A DNA stretch of 29,437 nt from Sperchopsis tessellata (GCA_033557685.1 JAWQRN010000448.1:1-29437); one strand, 5' to 3'. Shown: positions 10,571 to 21,090, counted from the stretch's first letter. Translations and numbers: made by a program. The notes: generated by a model not told the origin, from the letters alone.

Positions 10571-12329
10571 GTTCAGTGACTAAGCTGAGGTCCAGTCCTG
10601 AATCGATGTTTTTTCTTGTGATTTGTCTCAACATTTGAATGAATGAAGACTGTGAACAGATCATTTTAGTGAAATTGAAGATATTTGAAAATGACCTGGT
10701 TCCTAAAATACTAAAATATTTTTTATCATTAAAAAATCTTTTTTTAACATCACCATATTTTGAAACTGAAAATAAATCATATATTTTAAAGAGTTATTTG
10801 TCATTAGTACATGATTAACTTTATACGATAGGATTGATATAAATTCCTTAAAAATTAAGTTATTCATTCATATCAAAAAAAAAAATTAGCATAAGTTATG
10901 CGACAATGTTTTGATCAACTTATAAATTTGAGCAATTATTTTCGTTAATGAATTTTATCAAATCAATAAGTAAAATCGTCTTGTTAAAAATACAACAATC
11001 AGATGTGTAGGATTAAGGGTGTCTAATTATAAATCTGGAATGAATCAACTGGCATTTGCCAAATAACAGTAACTTTGATACTGAATTTTATCTACATTAC
11101 ATTTTACTTGTTTTGGTTTGACATTTTATTTTTTTTAAATAGTTCGTTTAGTTTAAGTTGCATAAGCATTTGGCTATTAGAGCCTGTGATATTAAGTATA
11201 TTGTATCTCTTCTTCTTTGTTGATGCTCTACATCAGTCATCGAGCAAATATATAACACACAAACATTACTGTTTAAATTTTGTACACACTTTTACACACC
11301 AATGAATAAAGGTTCATCGGCCCATATCTAGTGATAAAAGAGCTATTATCAGTGAAAAATAATGTATTATTTCCTTTTCTGTGTATTAAACAGTAAACAA
11401 AATACACCTGTGTTAAAAGCGGTATTGGCACATCTGCAATTTATATCTGCTCACATTAGCACACATTTGATATAGCCATCTGCAAAAATTTGAGGAATAT
11501 ATTAAGGAATGTGCTTTTTGTCAAAACATGGATAATTTGAGTTACTTCTTACATTGTTTACTTGTATTTATGTAATGTATATGTTTATAACGCAAATACC
11601 ATATTTTTTTAAAAACAAACAGGTCTAAAAGATAAGTAATGAGCATCACGTTAGCTAATGTAAGCTTGAATGTTGCCCAATATTCACAGGCGCTCGTTAA
11701 AATTGATTCCGTTTACTTGCATGATAAACGCCCACCTCGTTTGACAAATGGGACATTTAGCAATATAGTTTAATTATTCGTTTGTTTATCTTAATATACG
11801 TTTTATAGCCTCGCAGTATTTTCTTATAAAAACAATGGAAGAAATGTGATAAACCGAGGAAGTATACGCTCATTTCCAAAGAATAAAGACTAAAAATAAT
11901 GTTGGATAAGTTATATAAAAAATTGATAAATTTATTTCTGAAAATAATGCAGCTTTCTCTGAAAATTTTAATTTATCTAATTATGGGTATAATATAAAAA
12001 TGAGTTGGTAAATATTGTAGTATAATGTATTTTAAAAGTAATTGCTAATTTGTATTTCTCAAGAAGAATATAAGAAAAGTAGGTAGGAGTTATTTTTTAT
12101 ACTTCATAATAAAAAATGCAACAAAATGATATAACAACAAAATAATTGCAACAAAAAATTGATCAATAAGTGTTTTAGAAGAAGACATTTCTCCAAGAAG
12201 ACGATGATCATAAAATGCGAGCCACCTCGTGATTGAATATTAAAAATTTAGTAGCCTTTGAAGTTTTGGATTTCAAACTGCAAATATTTTGATCATTATC
12301 AATATGATAGATTTGTTTATATTATTTAA
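10571..12329. other. AT-rich stretch without a recognisable gene
   Basis: The first 200 bases may be more hAT remnant. A short segment at 11690-11773 looks like an exon (see findings). The open frame at 11075-11305 (76 codons) is hydrophobic and unrecognised. The part just before 12330 may be the 5' side of the following retrotransposon fragment. Confidence 0.45.
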
Positions 12330-12850
12330 CTTAAAGTAAAAACATTTATGATAAAAAAAACGTATGGCTGCTTCATATAGAATATCACCATAAGAAAAGA
12401 AATGCTAACTATGTTGTAAAAGAAAGTATGGATAGAGCGAAAGCATTGGAGACAAAAACAAGGCCAAATGATTTTAATGGAAATCAGAACTTGTAGAAAA
12501 AGAAAGCTAAAAGAAGAGTAATTGCTGGAAATTTTACTGGCGTAAAGAGTGTAAAATGATTTGGGAAGATTTGATGTAAGAAAAATCAAGGGAGATGACA
12601 GGAGAGGATATACTAAATATAACAAATAACAAGGTTGTGAAAGTAATTAAACGTTAAAATATGGAAAAGCTACAGGAATGAATGGCATAACAAGTGAAAT
12701 GTTTACGTGTGGAGGAAAAGTAGTTTATGAGATATTGCATAAATTATTTAATGCATGCTTAGGTAGTTTCATGGTGTCAGGTGATTGAAAGAATACTGTA
12801 GACAGCATTATAGTGGTGAAGGATTTGAATCTGCAGGAACACTTTTTGCG
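12330..12850 (+). pseudogene. Non-LTR retrotransposon fragment, start of reverse transcriptase
   Basis: At 12650-12830 the frame reads KYGKATGMNGITSEMFTCGG, then VVYEILHKLFNACLG, then DxKNTVDSIIVVKD. This is the N-terminal reverse transcriptase block with the pattern LKxGKAxGxDGIxxEMLKxGG..LHxLFNxCW...VPxDWKxAxIVPxYK. Upstream (12360-12480), VVKESMDRAKALETKTRPN and DFNGNQNL fit the linker between endonuclease and reverse transcriptase in the same insect family. One TGA replaces the Trp of VPxDW. The fragment stops at about 12850, before the catalytic palm, so it is truncated and dead. Confidence 0.8.
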
Positions 12851-13779
12851 TGATCTTTAATAAATTTTAAGCTGTTTCCAATACAAAAAACTTAATATTT
12901 TTGTAGATTTGGCTGGTGGCCTTAATTATTTTAAAATAAACACCTGTATATTTTTCCACTTTTAAATTGTTATTAAAGAGAACATATACTTAAAGTCAAC
13001 TATTTACAATTTTATGAGAAAATAATTTTGAGCATAAATTTATTTTTTATTTTTTTAGATTAAGATACAGGTATTCGCTTTAGAGGTGAAAATATAGTAA
13101 ACTTTAACATGGCACATAATATACCCTTAACTGACAGCTTATTGTATTTAAAATAAACATAGAAGGAATAAACACAAATATTAGAAACAAATTATAAAAT
13201 TTAAAAAAAACCCATAATATATTCTTTGCCCTCCGCCCAGTTACTTAACAATACTTTTCATGTCATTTTTTGTGGTTTTGGAGAGTTTGGTAAATAATTT
13301 CTTCTACAAAACCAACAAAAATAAATCTATCTTTGTTTTACCATGTGACTTACCGTTCAACGAACTGGGCCTCATTGACCAAACCATCTATTTAATGAAA
13401 TTTAATGTAATTAACTGTACACTTAACCGACTCACAATTACAGTATACCTCATATAGAATGAACTTGTTACTAAAACTTTTATTAAATAATTTAAATTAG
13501 AAGCTTGAAAACTTTATAGCGTTATTTAACAAGTACTTTAATTTCTTTCCCATGGCCAACTTACACTTAACAAAGAGATATAATTAAACATGCCAATTGC
13601 ACAAATATGTTAATGTCATACCAACGTCTTGTTGAACTCCAAAGAAATTGCAATTTAACAGTAGAGGAAATTATTATATAGAATAAGAACAATGGCATAA
13701 TTCAAAATTGCATCAAAACTAATATGACGCAATTCCATATAATGAATAGATTAATAAGTGCTCATAAATCTGTTTATTC
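12851..13779. other. AT-rich stretch; possible decayed 5' part of next element
   Basis: Nothing is recognisable up to about 13640. From there to 13779 the sequence is in the position of the missing reverse transcriptase palm of the next fragment, but I cannot read it. The open frame 13260-13457 (65 codons) is not convincing. Confidence 0.4.
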
Positions 13780-14150
13780 CACAGGTTGATTTTTCTAAAC
13801 TCAAAACTAAATTTGTCTAGTTACATTGACGCCCTTGTAACTAAATTAAATGGAGTGACGTATTTGATAAAGGTTTTAAGAGGCACAATGTCAGACAATG
13901 TCTTATTATTAGTATACTTCAGTCTTGTACAATCCCTATTATCATATGGTGCCATTGATTGGGGATCAGCGTCTTTCACACTTTCTTGTAGCACGCTAGA
14001 AGATTATCAGAGTGATCAAAGATGTGCATCCTTATACACACTGTAAACTTCTATTCAAAAAGTTAGGTATTTTAATAATACACAATTTGTACATTTATCA
14101 ATATATTCATGACCAGAGGCTTAAATCATCTCAAAAAGGTCTACAATACT
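13780..14150 (+). pseudogene. Non-LTR retrotransposon fragment, C-terminal part (Jockey/CR1-like)
   Basis: The frame from 13786 reads FLNSKLNLSSYIDALVTKLN, then VLRGTMSDNVLLLVYFSLVQ and SLLSYGAIDWGSAS. This matches the post-palm region FLGIxLDSKLNWxxHIxxLxxKL...YFSLxQSxxSYGIxxWG of Jockey/CR1-type reverse transcriptases. A frameshift near 14010 leads to IKDVHPYTHCKLLFKKLGIL and HNLYIYQYIHD, matching CKPLFKKLxILTLPSLYIYQ. The catalytic centre lies upstream and is lost. Different family branch from the fragment at 12330, on the same strand. Confidence 0.85.
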
Positions 14151-14964
14151 AAGTTAAATGTAAATACCAGTTATGGAATTATTCAGTGAATAATCCTATT
14201 TATTCACTAAAAATTTATGTTTTCACCATTTCTGAGCTATCGCTGCTTTAGATTTATGTAATGTGTTGCCTAAATGTTGCTACTTTGTTTAGACAAATAA
14301 CTTCAAATTTCACTTTCTCTTCTACAACAAGGGTATTTATGACCGGCTTGTAACAATTTCGTACATCTTGTAATATTCAATATAACAGTATATATACTAT
14401 CCCACAGTGCCGACGTATTTTTGGTCACACTGTTAAATAATTCAAATTCATTAAACCTTCGATAAGTTTCTTACAGTTCAAGTATGCGAACTTAAGTATA
14501 TTCGTGTACATATGTTACAAACTACAATGTATGAAACCATTCAATCATTTCACCCCAACTTTATCTTTCCGATAACTTCCCTAATACAATGCACAAGAAG
14601 AGAAGTCCACACACACACACTTCTTCAGCTATTGGAATTAAAGTTAGCAAAAACACTTATTCATTACACATACAAGAAATTTACTCCTATTTATAAGGTA
14701 GAATCCGCGCAGTTATAAGTACAATTCACATAGGTCCGTCAAAACAGTACCATATCCAACATAATGATTCTTCTAGCCGTAGAAATTAAAAAGACATTGC
14801 TTCAAGTTAGAACCTAACATGTCATACGTGTGTGATATGTCTGTACAGATTACAAGTTAACTTAACTAATATCAGTTCAGGTGTTAAAGAAAACTTTACG
14901 AACAGGTACATAACATAAATTTTATTCGATATAGTTTATAATACAAACAATATAGGAACTCTGT
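14151..14964. other. Non-coding stretch
   Basis: May contain the decayed 3' tail of the preceding element. A short (CA)n run sits at about 14608-14620. The open frame at 14512-14718 spans that run and is unrecognised. Nothing else. Confidence 0.4.
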
Positions 14965-15122
14965 CAGTTATTCTTAAACTGGGGGTCGCAAACATTTTAT
15001 AGGTTTGCAGATAATTTGAAAAATTAAAATTTGATAAATCAATTATCGCTTTTCCCTACAGGTAACTAATAAATTCATCTTTTAAAAATTGTTCACCAAT
15101 ATAAACAGTCTAAGAACCACTG
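14965..15122. mobile_element. hAT-type MITE, 158 bp
   Basis: Bounded by CAGTTATTCTTAAACTG (14965-14981) and CAGTCTAAGAACCACTG (15106-15122), which are inverted repeats of each other with 14 of 17 positions equal. The left end runs on into GGGGGTCGC. The form CAGTGGTTCTTAAACTGGGGGTCGC is typical of animal hAT termini. There is no coding content, and a clear 8-bp target duplication is not visible, so it is an old non-autonomous copy. The hAT transposase remnant at 10 kb could be a relative, but I cannot show that they share termini. Confidence 0.7.
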
Positions 15123-17011
15123 CTCTATATAATAAATGAGATTTGTACAAAATTGTTATGATTTAAAATAAATACTGACATCATATATAAAAAGAAGAAT
15201 CATATCAAAATTGTAATAAATTGAAAAAAATAATAATACTATGTACAACTAATATAATAAATCTTTTATCTGATAACAAAACAAAAAATTATGTCATGGC
15301 AACAACAGTCTTATTGGCATTGAAAACCTAAATCTATAATAATTCTTTGGAGAAAATTTTACTAACTTAAAATATAACAGGTGATCTACCAGTAACTTTA
15401 TATAATTAATGTAATATAAGTAAAATTAAATATCCATTCGTTTGTAAAAAAAAATTGCAAACTTTGCAGTATAGTTGTAATTTTTCATTTATTCTTTATT
15501 TTAATAAATGAAAAATACAATTAGAAAATTTAACTTGATAAGAAATACAAATAAATATGGAATGGATTATTTACAGCAGCAACAATAAATTTAACCTAAA
15601 AGGAAATATTTTATTTATGGTCAAACTAACCGTTAAATAAAATGTTTAAAATATGTTTTTGCAAAGCATGGTAATCACCTGTGAATCAACAACTTTTACT
15701 AATCATATGAAAAATATAATATACTCTAAAAAAGCTATAACAAAATACATATCTTATGTAAAAACATCAAATTATTTATTTGATATTTTGCAATATAAAA
15801 TTACAAAAATATATAATATTTATATATTCAATATAGTGTGTTCCAATCTGTATGGGGTAACATGGTATCTTCGTTACTATTGGACCTACAGAATAGATCA
15901 AATAAGGAATGTTCTGCAGTCTGTTGGATTCATTTATGTGATGAAATTAATCTTTCAGTATTCTCATTACTAAAAGTTATTGATAAAAAAAAATTTTTCC
16001 ATTTTCGTTTTCAATTTTATTACTTGAAGAAACATTTTAACAATTTTAACATTTTCTTCAGATATTTTTTATTATATTTTTTAACAATAACAATATATTT
16101 TCAAACTGTACAATTTCAAATAATCGCAAATTGAATTTTTAAGTTTCAAAATAGCTTTTATTTTTTGTGAATAATTCGATGTGGCATATGTTATTATATA
16201 TATATTATTTTTACATTAAAAGTAAAATTTAAAAAATATATATTTTATTTAAAAAAATTTCATTTCACAAGTGAACTTCGCAGTCCGATAACAACGAAGA
16301 TACTCATCTTATTCCATACATATTGAGACACACATACCTTCAGTAATAAAATATCAAAAATCAGTCTATAAATATTGTTTAGGATGACCAAAACACTGAT
16401 ATTTTAATGAGAACAGTTTATTTCTTTATATAAGCATACACGTTGATTAACATTCAAAAATAAAATTATCCAAAAATTGAAGCAACATTTTCATATATAC
16501 GATGATTTTGAAAATATTTAATCAATTTTCAATGCAACAATATTTTCATATGTTTTTTGTGCTGTATTTAAACTAACTTTCTAAGCAAAAGTAGAAAAAT
16601 TTGATTGTTCTTAGATTGGTAAAAATGAGGTAAAAGTCCCCATATTATACTGGCTTTTAAAACTATTTCTGAAAATTTGTTTCACTAATTTATTTTCATT
16701 AATGCCTTTTTGTGACTTATTATTGCGATCAAATATTTCATCAGTATATATGTAAAAACCGGTCAGCATTTAATTTTTATGTATATGCATTATATAAAGC
16801 AAAATTCATCTGCATTATAATAAATGATCAGATAAGCAATTTTTATCTGATCACGCAGATTAACATCTTCGGTCGTTACTCTATAAAATACAAGGTATGA
16901 TCAAATATTACGGTAAATAGCAACCATCTGTCATCAAACTGACAAATTTTAAATTGATCGGTTCACTTGTTTATTTAAAGTTTTTGTAAACCTGTTTTTT
17001 TACACTTTGTC
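15123..17011. other. Very AT-rich stretch without a recognisable gene
   Basis: Holds an (AT)n tract at about 16193-16206. Overlapping plus open frames at 15653-15973 and 15838-16134 are unrecognised; the segment 15838-15980 is less AT-biased and looks mildly coding-like but matches nothing I know. The 5' part of the mariner remnant that follows may begin near 16890 (a GGTATGATCAAATATTACGG stretch). Confidence 0.4.
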
Positions 17012-17630
17012 ATGAATATTTTGTTCAAAACTTTTAAAAAGTACAAAAGAAGCATATTATATGTTAACACCACTTTATGGAGAAACCACATAACTCTTAC
17101 GACCGTGTATAAGTGGTTTGATCGGTTTCGGAAAGGGTTCACTTCATCGACGACTAAGAAAGATCTGGACACCTACTACCTATACACAGACAAATACATT
17201 GCAAAAGTGAATAAAATGGTTCATACAAACAGAGAAATTGAGAATTTGGGAAATAGTTGATGATCTCTACACTGAGATTCGATCCAGTGAAGCATATTTT
17301 AACTGAAAATTTGAATATGAAGCTAGGGAGTGCAAAAATTTGTTCTGTGTATTTTGACTGTACCTCATCACACCACCTAATATACGACAGTTTTTGTTTG
17401 AAAAAAAAATTACATGTAACTGCAACCACCATACACATGTGCTTTTTGGCTATTTCCAAAATAGTAAAAGTCATGAAGGTAAAACAGATTAACTCGAACA
17501 AGAGGCTGATGCAGCTAAGACAACACGATTAAAAGTGTGTTAAGAAGTGGCATCGATCTTCGAATAAGTGTGTGATAAGATAAAAGGAATACTTTGTAGG
17601 AAATTACGTCATATTTGTAATTGAATTAAT
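17012..17630 (+). pseudogene. Second mariner transposase remnant
   Basis: From about 17090 the frame reads LTTVYKWFDRFRKGF, matching mariner LSRTxVYKWFxRFxxGR, then YIAKVNKMVHTNREIE (family: ENVxKVxxLVxxDRRLTIRE). After a stop, the next frame reads FDPVKHILTENLNMKLGSAK (family: ISxGSVxxILxExLxMxRVSAK). The middle third with the catalytic Asp residues is missing or unreadable. The far end reads ISKIVKVMKVKQI, then after a stop KKWHRSSNKCVI (family: FxxWxxRWxKCIxxxGxYFEGD). The end abuts the poly(A) signal region of the convergent zinc-finger gene. Not close enough to the 8.56 kb copy to call them the same lineage. Confidence 0.75.
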
Positions 17631-17639
17631 ATATTTTTT

Positions 17640-17645
17640 TTTATT
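17640..17645 (-). promoter_or_regulatory. Candidate poly(A) signal of the C2H2 gene
   Basis: AATAAA on the minus strand, about 150 bases past the stop codon of the zinc-finger gene. It is the first exact AATAAA downstream of the stop, so it gives a short 3' UTR. In DNA this AT-rich such a hexamer can occur by chance. Confidence 0.5.
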
Positions 17646-17792
17646 TGCCCATTCACCATATTATTTCATCAAATCTCATATGATCCAGTTTATATATAGG
17701 TATACTAATTATCTTCAGAATAGTAACAATAGTAAAAAATGTTCTCTTAATATACCAATGTTCATATGAGTATTCATATGAGTATCCCATCA

Positions 17793-19211
17793 TTAATAAG
17801 CATAGTGTATTCTCCAATGCAATTGGAAGTCATTGAAGTTATAAAAAGTTACTCGACAGACATCACAGCAAAAACTGTACTTATGTAAAGTTTCAGGTCT
17901 ATCATAAAAATAATAATTATTCATACTAGGTGGCATAGAACCTGGTATATTATAACTATCGTACAACAGTTGATTATATGTAGCAAATTTGTATTCTTCT
18001 TCCAAAGCAATAATATTGTCAAAAACTTCATTTTCAAAATGGGCATCTAAATGGTGAAGCAAACTTTGTTTCTGACCAAACTCTTCCTTACAGTAATGGC
18101 AAGCAAATATTTTTATCAGATGACTTTGCAAATGTGACTTGTACTCTTCTTCAAATTGAAAAATGCACCCACATATGTGACATTTCAAATTATGCTGCTG
18201 AACATGATCGAATAACTGCAACTTTGAAGGAAACCCACTACCACAAATACTGCAAAAAAATATGGTTTGCACCGGCATCTGAAAATAGTTTTTCTCCATT
18301 TCGGTGCTACTATCTGCATTTAATACTGTTACATCAATGCTTGTTTTCGAAGATTCGTTGTTTTCCTGTTCCATACAATGGCACATATAAAAATATCCAG
18401 ACTTGTCGTCTAAACTAGCATGCTCAGCTTCATAATCGGACTTGTTGCTCTGTCCTTTTCGCAAATCTTTTAAGCGTTTCACGTGTTCTTTGAGAAGAGG
18501 TACCCGTAACTGTTTGATCCCTGAAATAATTTTAGAATGCAATTTGATGTCCGATTGTGACAAATCTGTATTCAACCCTAAACTAGCTTTCAAACATTTT
18601 GAACATCCTCTAAGTTTATGTGATGGTACGTTACCAGTAAAATTACTATTTTCATCGGAAAACTTTTCTACACCTGCTTCTATATGCAAAACATTATCTT
18701 CCTTTGAACTTTCTAAATCTGGAGTCATTTCTAAAATTTCGTTAGTTTTTTCTGTAAATGTTACAACTATTTCACTTTCTTCACAAGCTAAATTTTCCGA
18801 ATTAGGAGACTCCAGCTCTTCATTCATTTTAGGACTCTTAAGAGATTCATCGACAGAATCCTCTTCAACGTTATTTAAATTTTCATGTAACATATCACTA
18901 AATGGATCATTATCACTTAAGGAATTTTCTTCAACCTTTATCACAGATGTATTGCTCGATATCTTTTCATCGAAGATTTGCTTAGATGATTCATTTGTAT
19001 ATATTGGTTTACTTTTTGAGCAATCAGAATTAGTATATGCTTCATCTATATTATTATTGTTTGTACTGCAATAATGCTTATTTTTACAGCTAGAGCTTTG
19101 TATAATTAATTTAATTAGTTCTGGTTTCGAGTGGATCCTCATGAGATGTGATTTTAATTTTTTTAGGGTTGGCACTTGTTGGCAGCATACGAGACATTTT
19201 GAGTTATTCAT
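17793..19211 (-). CDS. Five-finger C2H2 zinc-finger protein, 472 residues, intact
   Basis: A probable nuclear DNA- or RNA-binding regulator. Five C2H2 fingers are visible: Cys6/Cys9/His22/His27, then Cys320/323 with His336/340, Cys344/347 with His360/364, Cys371/374 with His387/391, and Cys449/452 with His465/469. Fingers 2 to 4 are in tandem, but linkers of only 3 to 6 residues replace the classical TGEKPY linker. The first finger stands alone at the N terminus and the last lies four residues from the C terminus. Residues 80-190 are acidic and Ser-rich and look disordered, as in a transactivation region. Residues 230-252 are basic. A lone CSKC at 203-206 has no His partners. The coding part is one uninterrupted exon. 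The minus-strand sequence just upstream ends in TTTTCAG at 19216, so a 5' UTR intron is likely; extra N-terminal residues from an upstream exon cannot be excluded. Orthology not recognised. Confidence 0.9.
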   Translation of the reverse strand: MNNSKCLVCCQQVPTLKKLKSHLMRIHSKPELIKLIIQSSSCKNKHYCSTNNNNIDEAYTNSDCSKSKPIYTNESSKQIFDEKISSNTSVIKVEENSLSDNDPFSDMLHENLNNVEEDSVDESLKSPKMNEELESPNSENLACEESEIVVTFTEKTNEILEMTPDLESSKEDNVLHIEAGVEKFSDENSNFTGNVPSHKLRGCSKCLKASLGLNTDLSQSDIKLHSKIISGIKQLRVPLLKEHVKRLKDLRKGQSNKSDYEAEHASLDDKSGYFYMCHCMEQENNESSKTSIDVTVLNADSSTEMEKNYFQMPVQTIFFCSICGSGFPSKLQLFDHVQQHNLKCHICGCIFQFEEEYKSHLQSHLIKIFACHYCKEEFGQKQSLLHHLDAHFENEVFDNIIALEEEYKFATYNQLLYDSYNIPGSMPPSMNNYYFYDRPETLHKYSFCCDVCRVTFYNFNDFQLHWRIHYAY

Positions 19212-19215
19212 TTTT

Positions 19216-19232
19216 CTGAAAATTAATATTAA
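19216..19232 (-). other. 3' splice acceptor before the C2H2 ATG
   Basis: On the minus strand a TTAATATTAATTTTCAG tract ends four bases before the ATG of the zinc-finger gene. This is a good insect acceptor and implies a 5' UTR exon further right. That exon is not identified. If it lies at the CpG-dense island near 22.8 kb, the transposons from 19.4 to 21.1 kb would sit in this intron. Confidence 0.55.
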
Positions 19233-19436
19233 ACTAAGTTAAAAAATATGTAAGCAGTAGTGGAATTACCTTAAAAGAAAGAATACTTAAGCAAGTGGAG
19301 GAGAGTACTTGGGGAACATGGTTTCAAGCGATTTTATTCCAGTTATCGTTTAGTATTGCAGCAAGCATTTTGCCCTAAAGTTATATGATGTTAAAAAAAA
19401 TGTCTAGAGTTAGACTTCATTGGAGTTACACTCAAA

Positions 19437-20025
19437 TAAATGAGTTTCAAAGGGGGTAAATTGTGGGTGTTCGTGAGTGTGGTTTTGTAGATTGGTTCTG
19501 GGAAGGCAACCATCAACGAAGGAGAAGGAGTGGAAGGCCCAGAATCACTACTCTGAGGGTTGATGTGCTAAAAAATTGCTGGGCCAATGAAAAAGTCATC
19601 TGAGCAGGGTGGAATACTGTACTTGAATGAAAAACCTCGACACTAACAGTTTGTCGCAGATTAAATGCCATAGGTCTTCTTAGTTACCGCCCCCTCCTAG
19701 TTCTACCTCTCAACCGAGAACATCTTCGGCAAACATTCCTGATGTGCAAAAATAGCGCCAGCCGGGACCACGAATAGGATTCTATGGTATTTAATGAAGA
19801 ATCTAACTTCTATCTGTGTATGAACGACTGAAAACAAAGGAGAAGAAGTCGAGGTGAAAGGGGGAAATTAAACCTGTTAGTTGAAAGGCATGTGCAATGA
19901 ACTATATGCATTATAATTTAGGGTACTATCGTGTATATGAGCAAGAGACCTCTACTTTTTATAAGAGGTACTATGACACCTAGACACCTACATCTAAGTG
20001 CTGTAACCTGTTACACTTTATTTAA
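19437..20025 (+). pseudogene. Tc1-type transposase pseudogene
   Basis: The reading begins with a FQRGxIVGVRECG-like helix-turn-helix piece, then EGNHQRRRRSGRPRITTLR (family: GRPRxTT). At 19643-19780 it reads LTVCRRLNAIGLLSYRPLLV and LPLNREHLRQTF, the second DNA-binding helix region (VRRRLxxAGLxxRxPLxxLPLTxxHRxxRL). After a stop, MVFNEESNFYL stands for VxFSDESRFxL, so the first catalytic Asp is now Glu. Then comes RRRSRGERG, and near 19958 FIRGTMTPRHLHLSAVT (family: IxGTxTxxRYxxEVLxP). The region of the second and third catalytic residues is absent. Several stops; dead and 3'-truncated. Confidence 0.85.
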
Positions 20026-20148
20026 GTAGCTATCTCAAACCTATAAAAACATTTCTACACGAACCTTTTCGAGAAAAATCAAATAAAATATATATTATAT
20101 AAATAATACCCAGTTTATTAAAAATTTAGAAACTAACACGAATCGTAA

Positions 20149-21090
20149 GTTGGAGCCAAGATATTTTTTTATAAATACCCAGAAAAACGACAATCTGATG
20201 CAAAAATTTGCAAAAGACTTAAAAACAATGTGATAAACTACAGATCTTTTAACAAACCACGTCCTAACAGCTTCAATAAAAATCACACTATTAACGTTAT
20301 TAGAATTATAACTGCTAATCCCAACTGGCTTTCCTCAAACAAATACATTACGAATATTGTATCGCATGTAATGTACGTAAATAAAGACCATGTGCACATG
20401 AAAGAACCCATTTCCAGTTGGAACGCTGAATGTGGAAAAATTTTCAGAAGTAGGAGTCTAATTCCTGGCGTCGGTGACTAGCCATAGCAGCGGAAATACG
20501 ATGCCGTTAAATAAACAAAAAAAAAACAAAACACAAATTTAAAAAGTTCATAGCAGGACATATTCAAAGAAGGTTGAAGTTTTGTATCTGGTATCTAGAT
20601 AAGGAGTGCAATGATGACAACTTTTGTAGGCATATTATATGAACTGACGAGGTTCAAAATACAGTGATGGAATTTTCAATAGACAACACACAATGGTGAT
20701 CTGATGAAAATCCACATTAGATTCTGAACTACAGAGTAATGCAAAGAAGGTATGGGTTTAATATTTGGTGTGCCTTATTAGGGAATGAATTTTTTTATAA
20801 AATTTACATGGGAAATTTAAATAAAGAAAAATATATGGAGATTTTGGAAAATTATTTATAAAATATAATAAACCATATCTCCTGCCTTGACCCCTAAAAA
20901 TTTTTTGTTGAGATATGCAAAGGATAAAATATTTAAACAATGGAATATCAATACTGAAGAACTAAAACAAAATTTCAAAAATGTTATGGCAACAATCAGC
21001 ATTATTCATATCGGAAATACTCCAAAGATTATTAAAAGATGCAAGTTGTGCATACAAGCAAATGAAAGTCAATATGAACACCTTAGATAA
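20149..21090 (+). pseudogene. Insect Tc1/mariner-related transposase pseudogene with DUF4817-like N terminus, split by a SINE
   Basis: The open frame 20149-20364 reads VGAKIFFYKYPEKRQSDAK and later NPNWLSSNKYI, the helix-turn-helix domain often listed as DUF4817 (AxxYxERYPxRRxP..). After the SINE, 20547 onward reads FIAGHIQRRLKFCIWYLDKE, then TDEVQ, SDENPH and GFNIWCALLG, matching the family blocks IWTDExxF, WSxENPHW and NVWCGIIG with a catalytic Asp. Three in-frame stops fall at positions where the family has Trp. About 80 residues around the next catalytic residue are deleted near 20865. From 20878 the reading resumes with SPALTPKNFLLRYAKDKIF and ends RCKLCIQANESQYEHLR, the family C terminus (RSPDLTPLDFFLWGYLKxxVY...RxxxCIxxxGxHFEHL). 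Here the Asp of SPDLTP is Ala. Confidence 0.86.
20365..20532 (+). mobile_element. tRNA-derived SINE, 5'-truncated copy nested in the transposase
   Basis: Matches the 3' half of the SINE at 8788-9084: AAGACCATGTGCACATGAAA, then ATTTCCAGTTGGAACGCTGA, GGAGTCTAATTCC, GACTAGCCATAGCAGCGGAAA and an AAATAAACAAAAAAAAAAC tail. The tRNA head and A/B boxes are absent, consistent with incomplete reverse transcription. Reading of the host transposase stops at its left edge and resumes just after its tail, so the SINE is younger than that transposon copy. No clear target-site duplication was found. Confidence 0.82.

Noticed and set aside
12326..12625. 99-codon minus open frame
   Set aside because: Antisense to the plus-strand retrotransposon linker region; composition is low-complexity Ser/Phe/Leu.
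14608..14620. (CA)n microsatellite
   Set aside because: Only about six repeats; too short to be notable.
15653..16134. Overlapping plus open frames of about 100 codons
   Set aside because: Very AT-rich, rich in Ile, Tyr and Lys, no recognised motif, and lengths near chance expectation.
18134..18418. 94-codon plus-strand open frame
   Set aside because: Antisense shadow of the zinc-finger region of the C2H2 gene.
18442..19074. 210-codon plus-strand open frame
   Set aside because: Lies entirely antisense to the C2H2 coding exon; Ser-rich because it mirrors the acidic, Ser-rich middle of that protein.
20230..20481. 83-codon plus open frame as a single gene
   Set aside because: It runs from a transposase fragment into a nested SINE; the fused reading is an accident.
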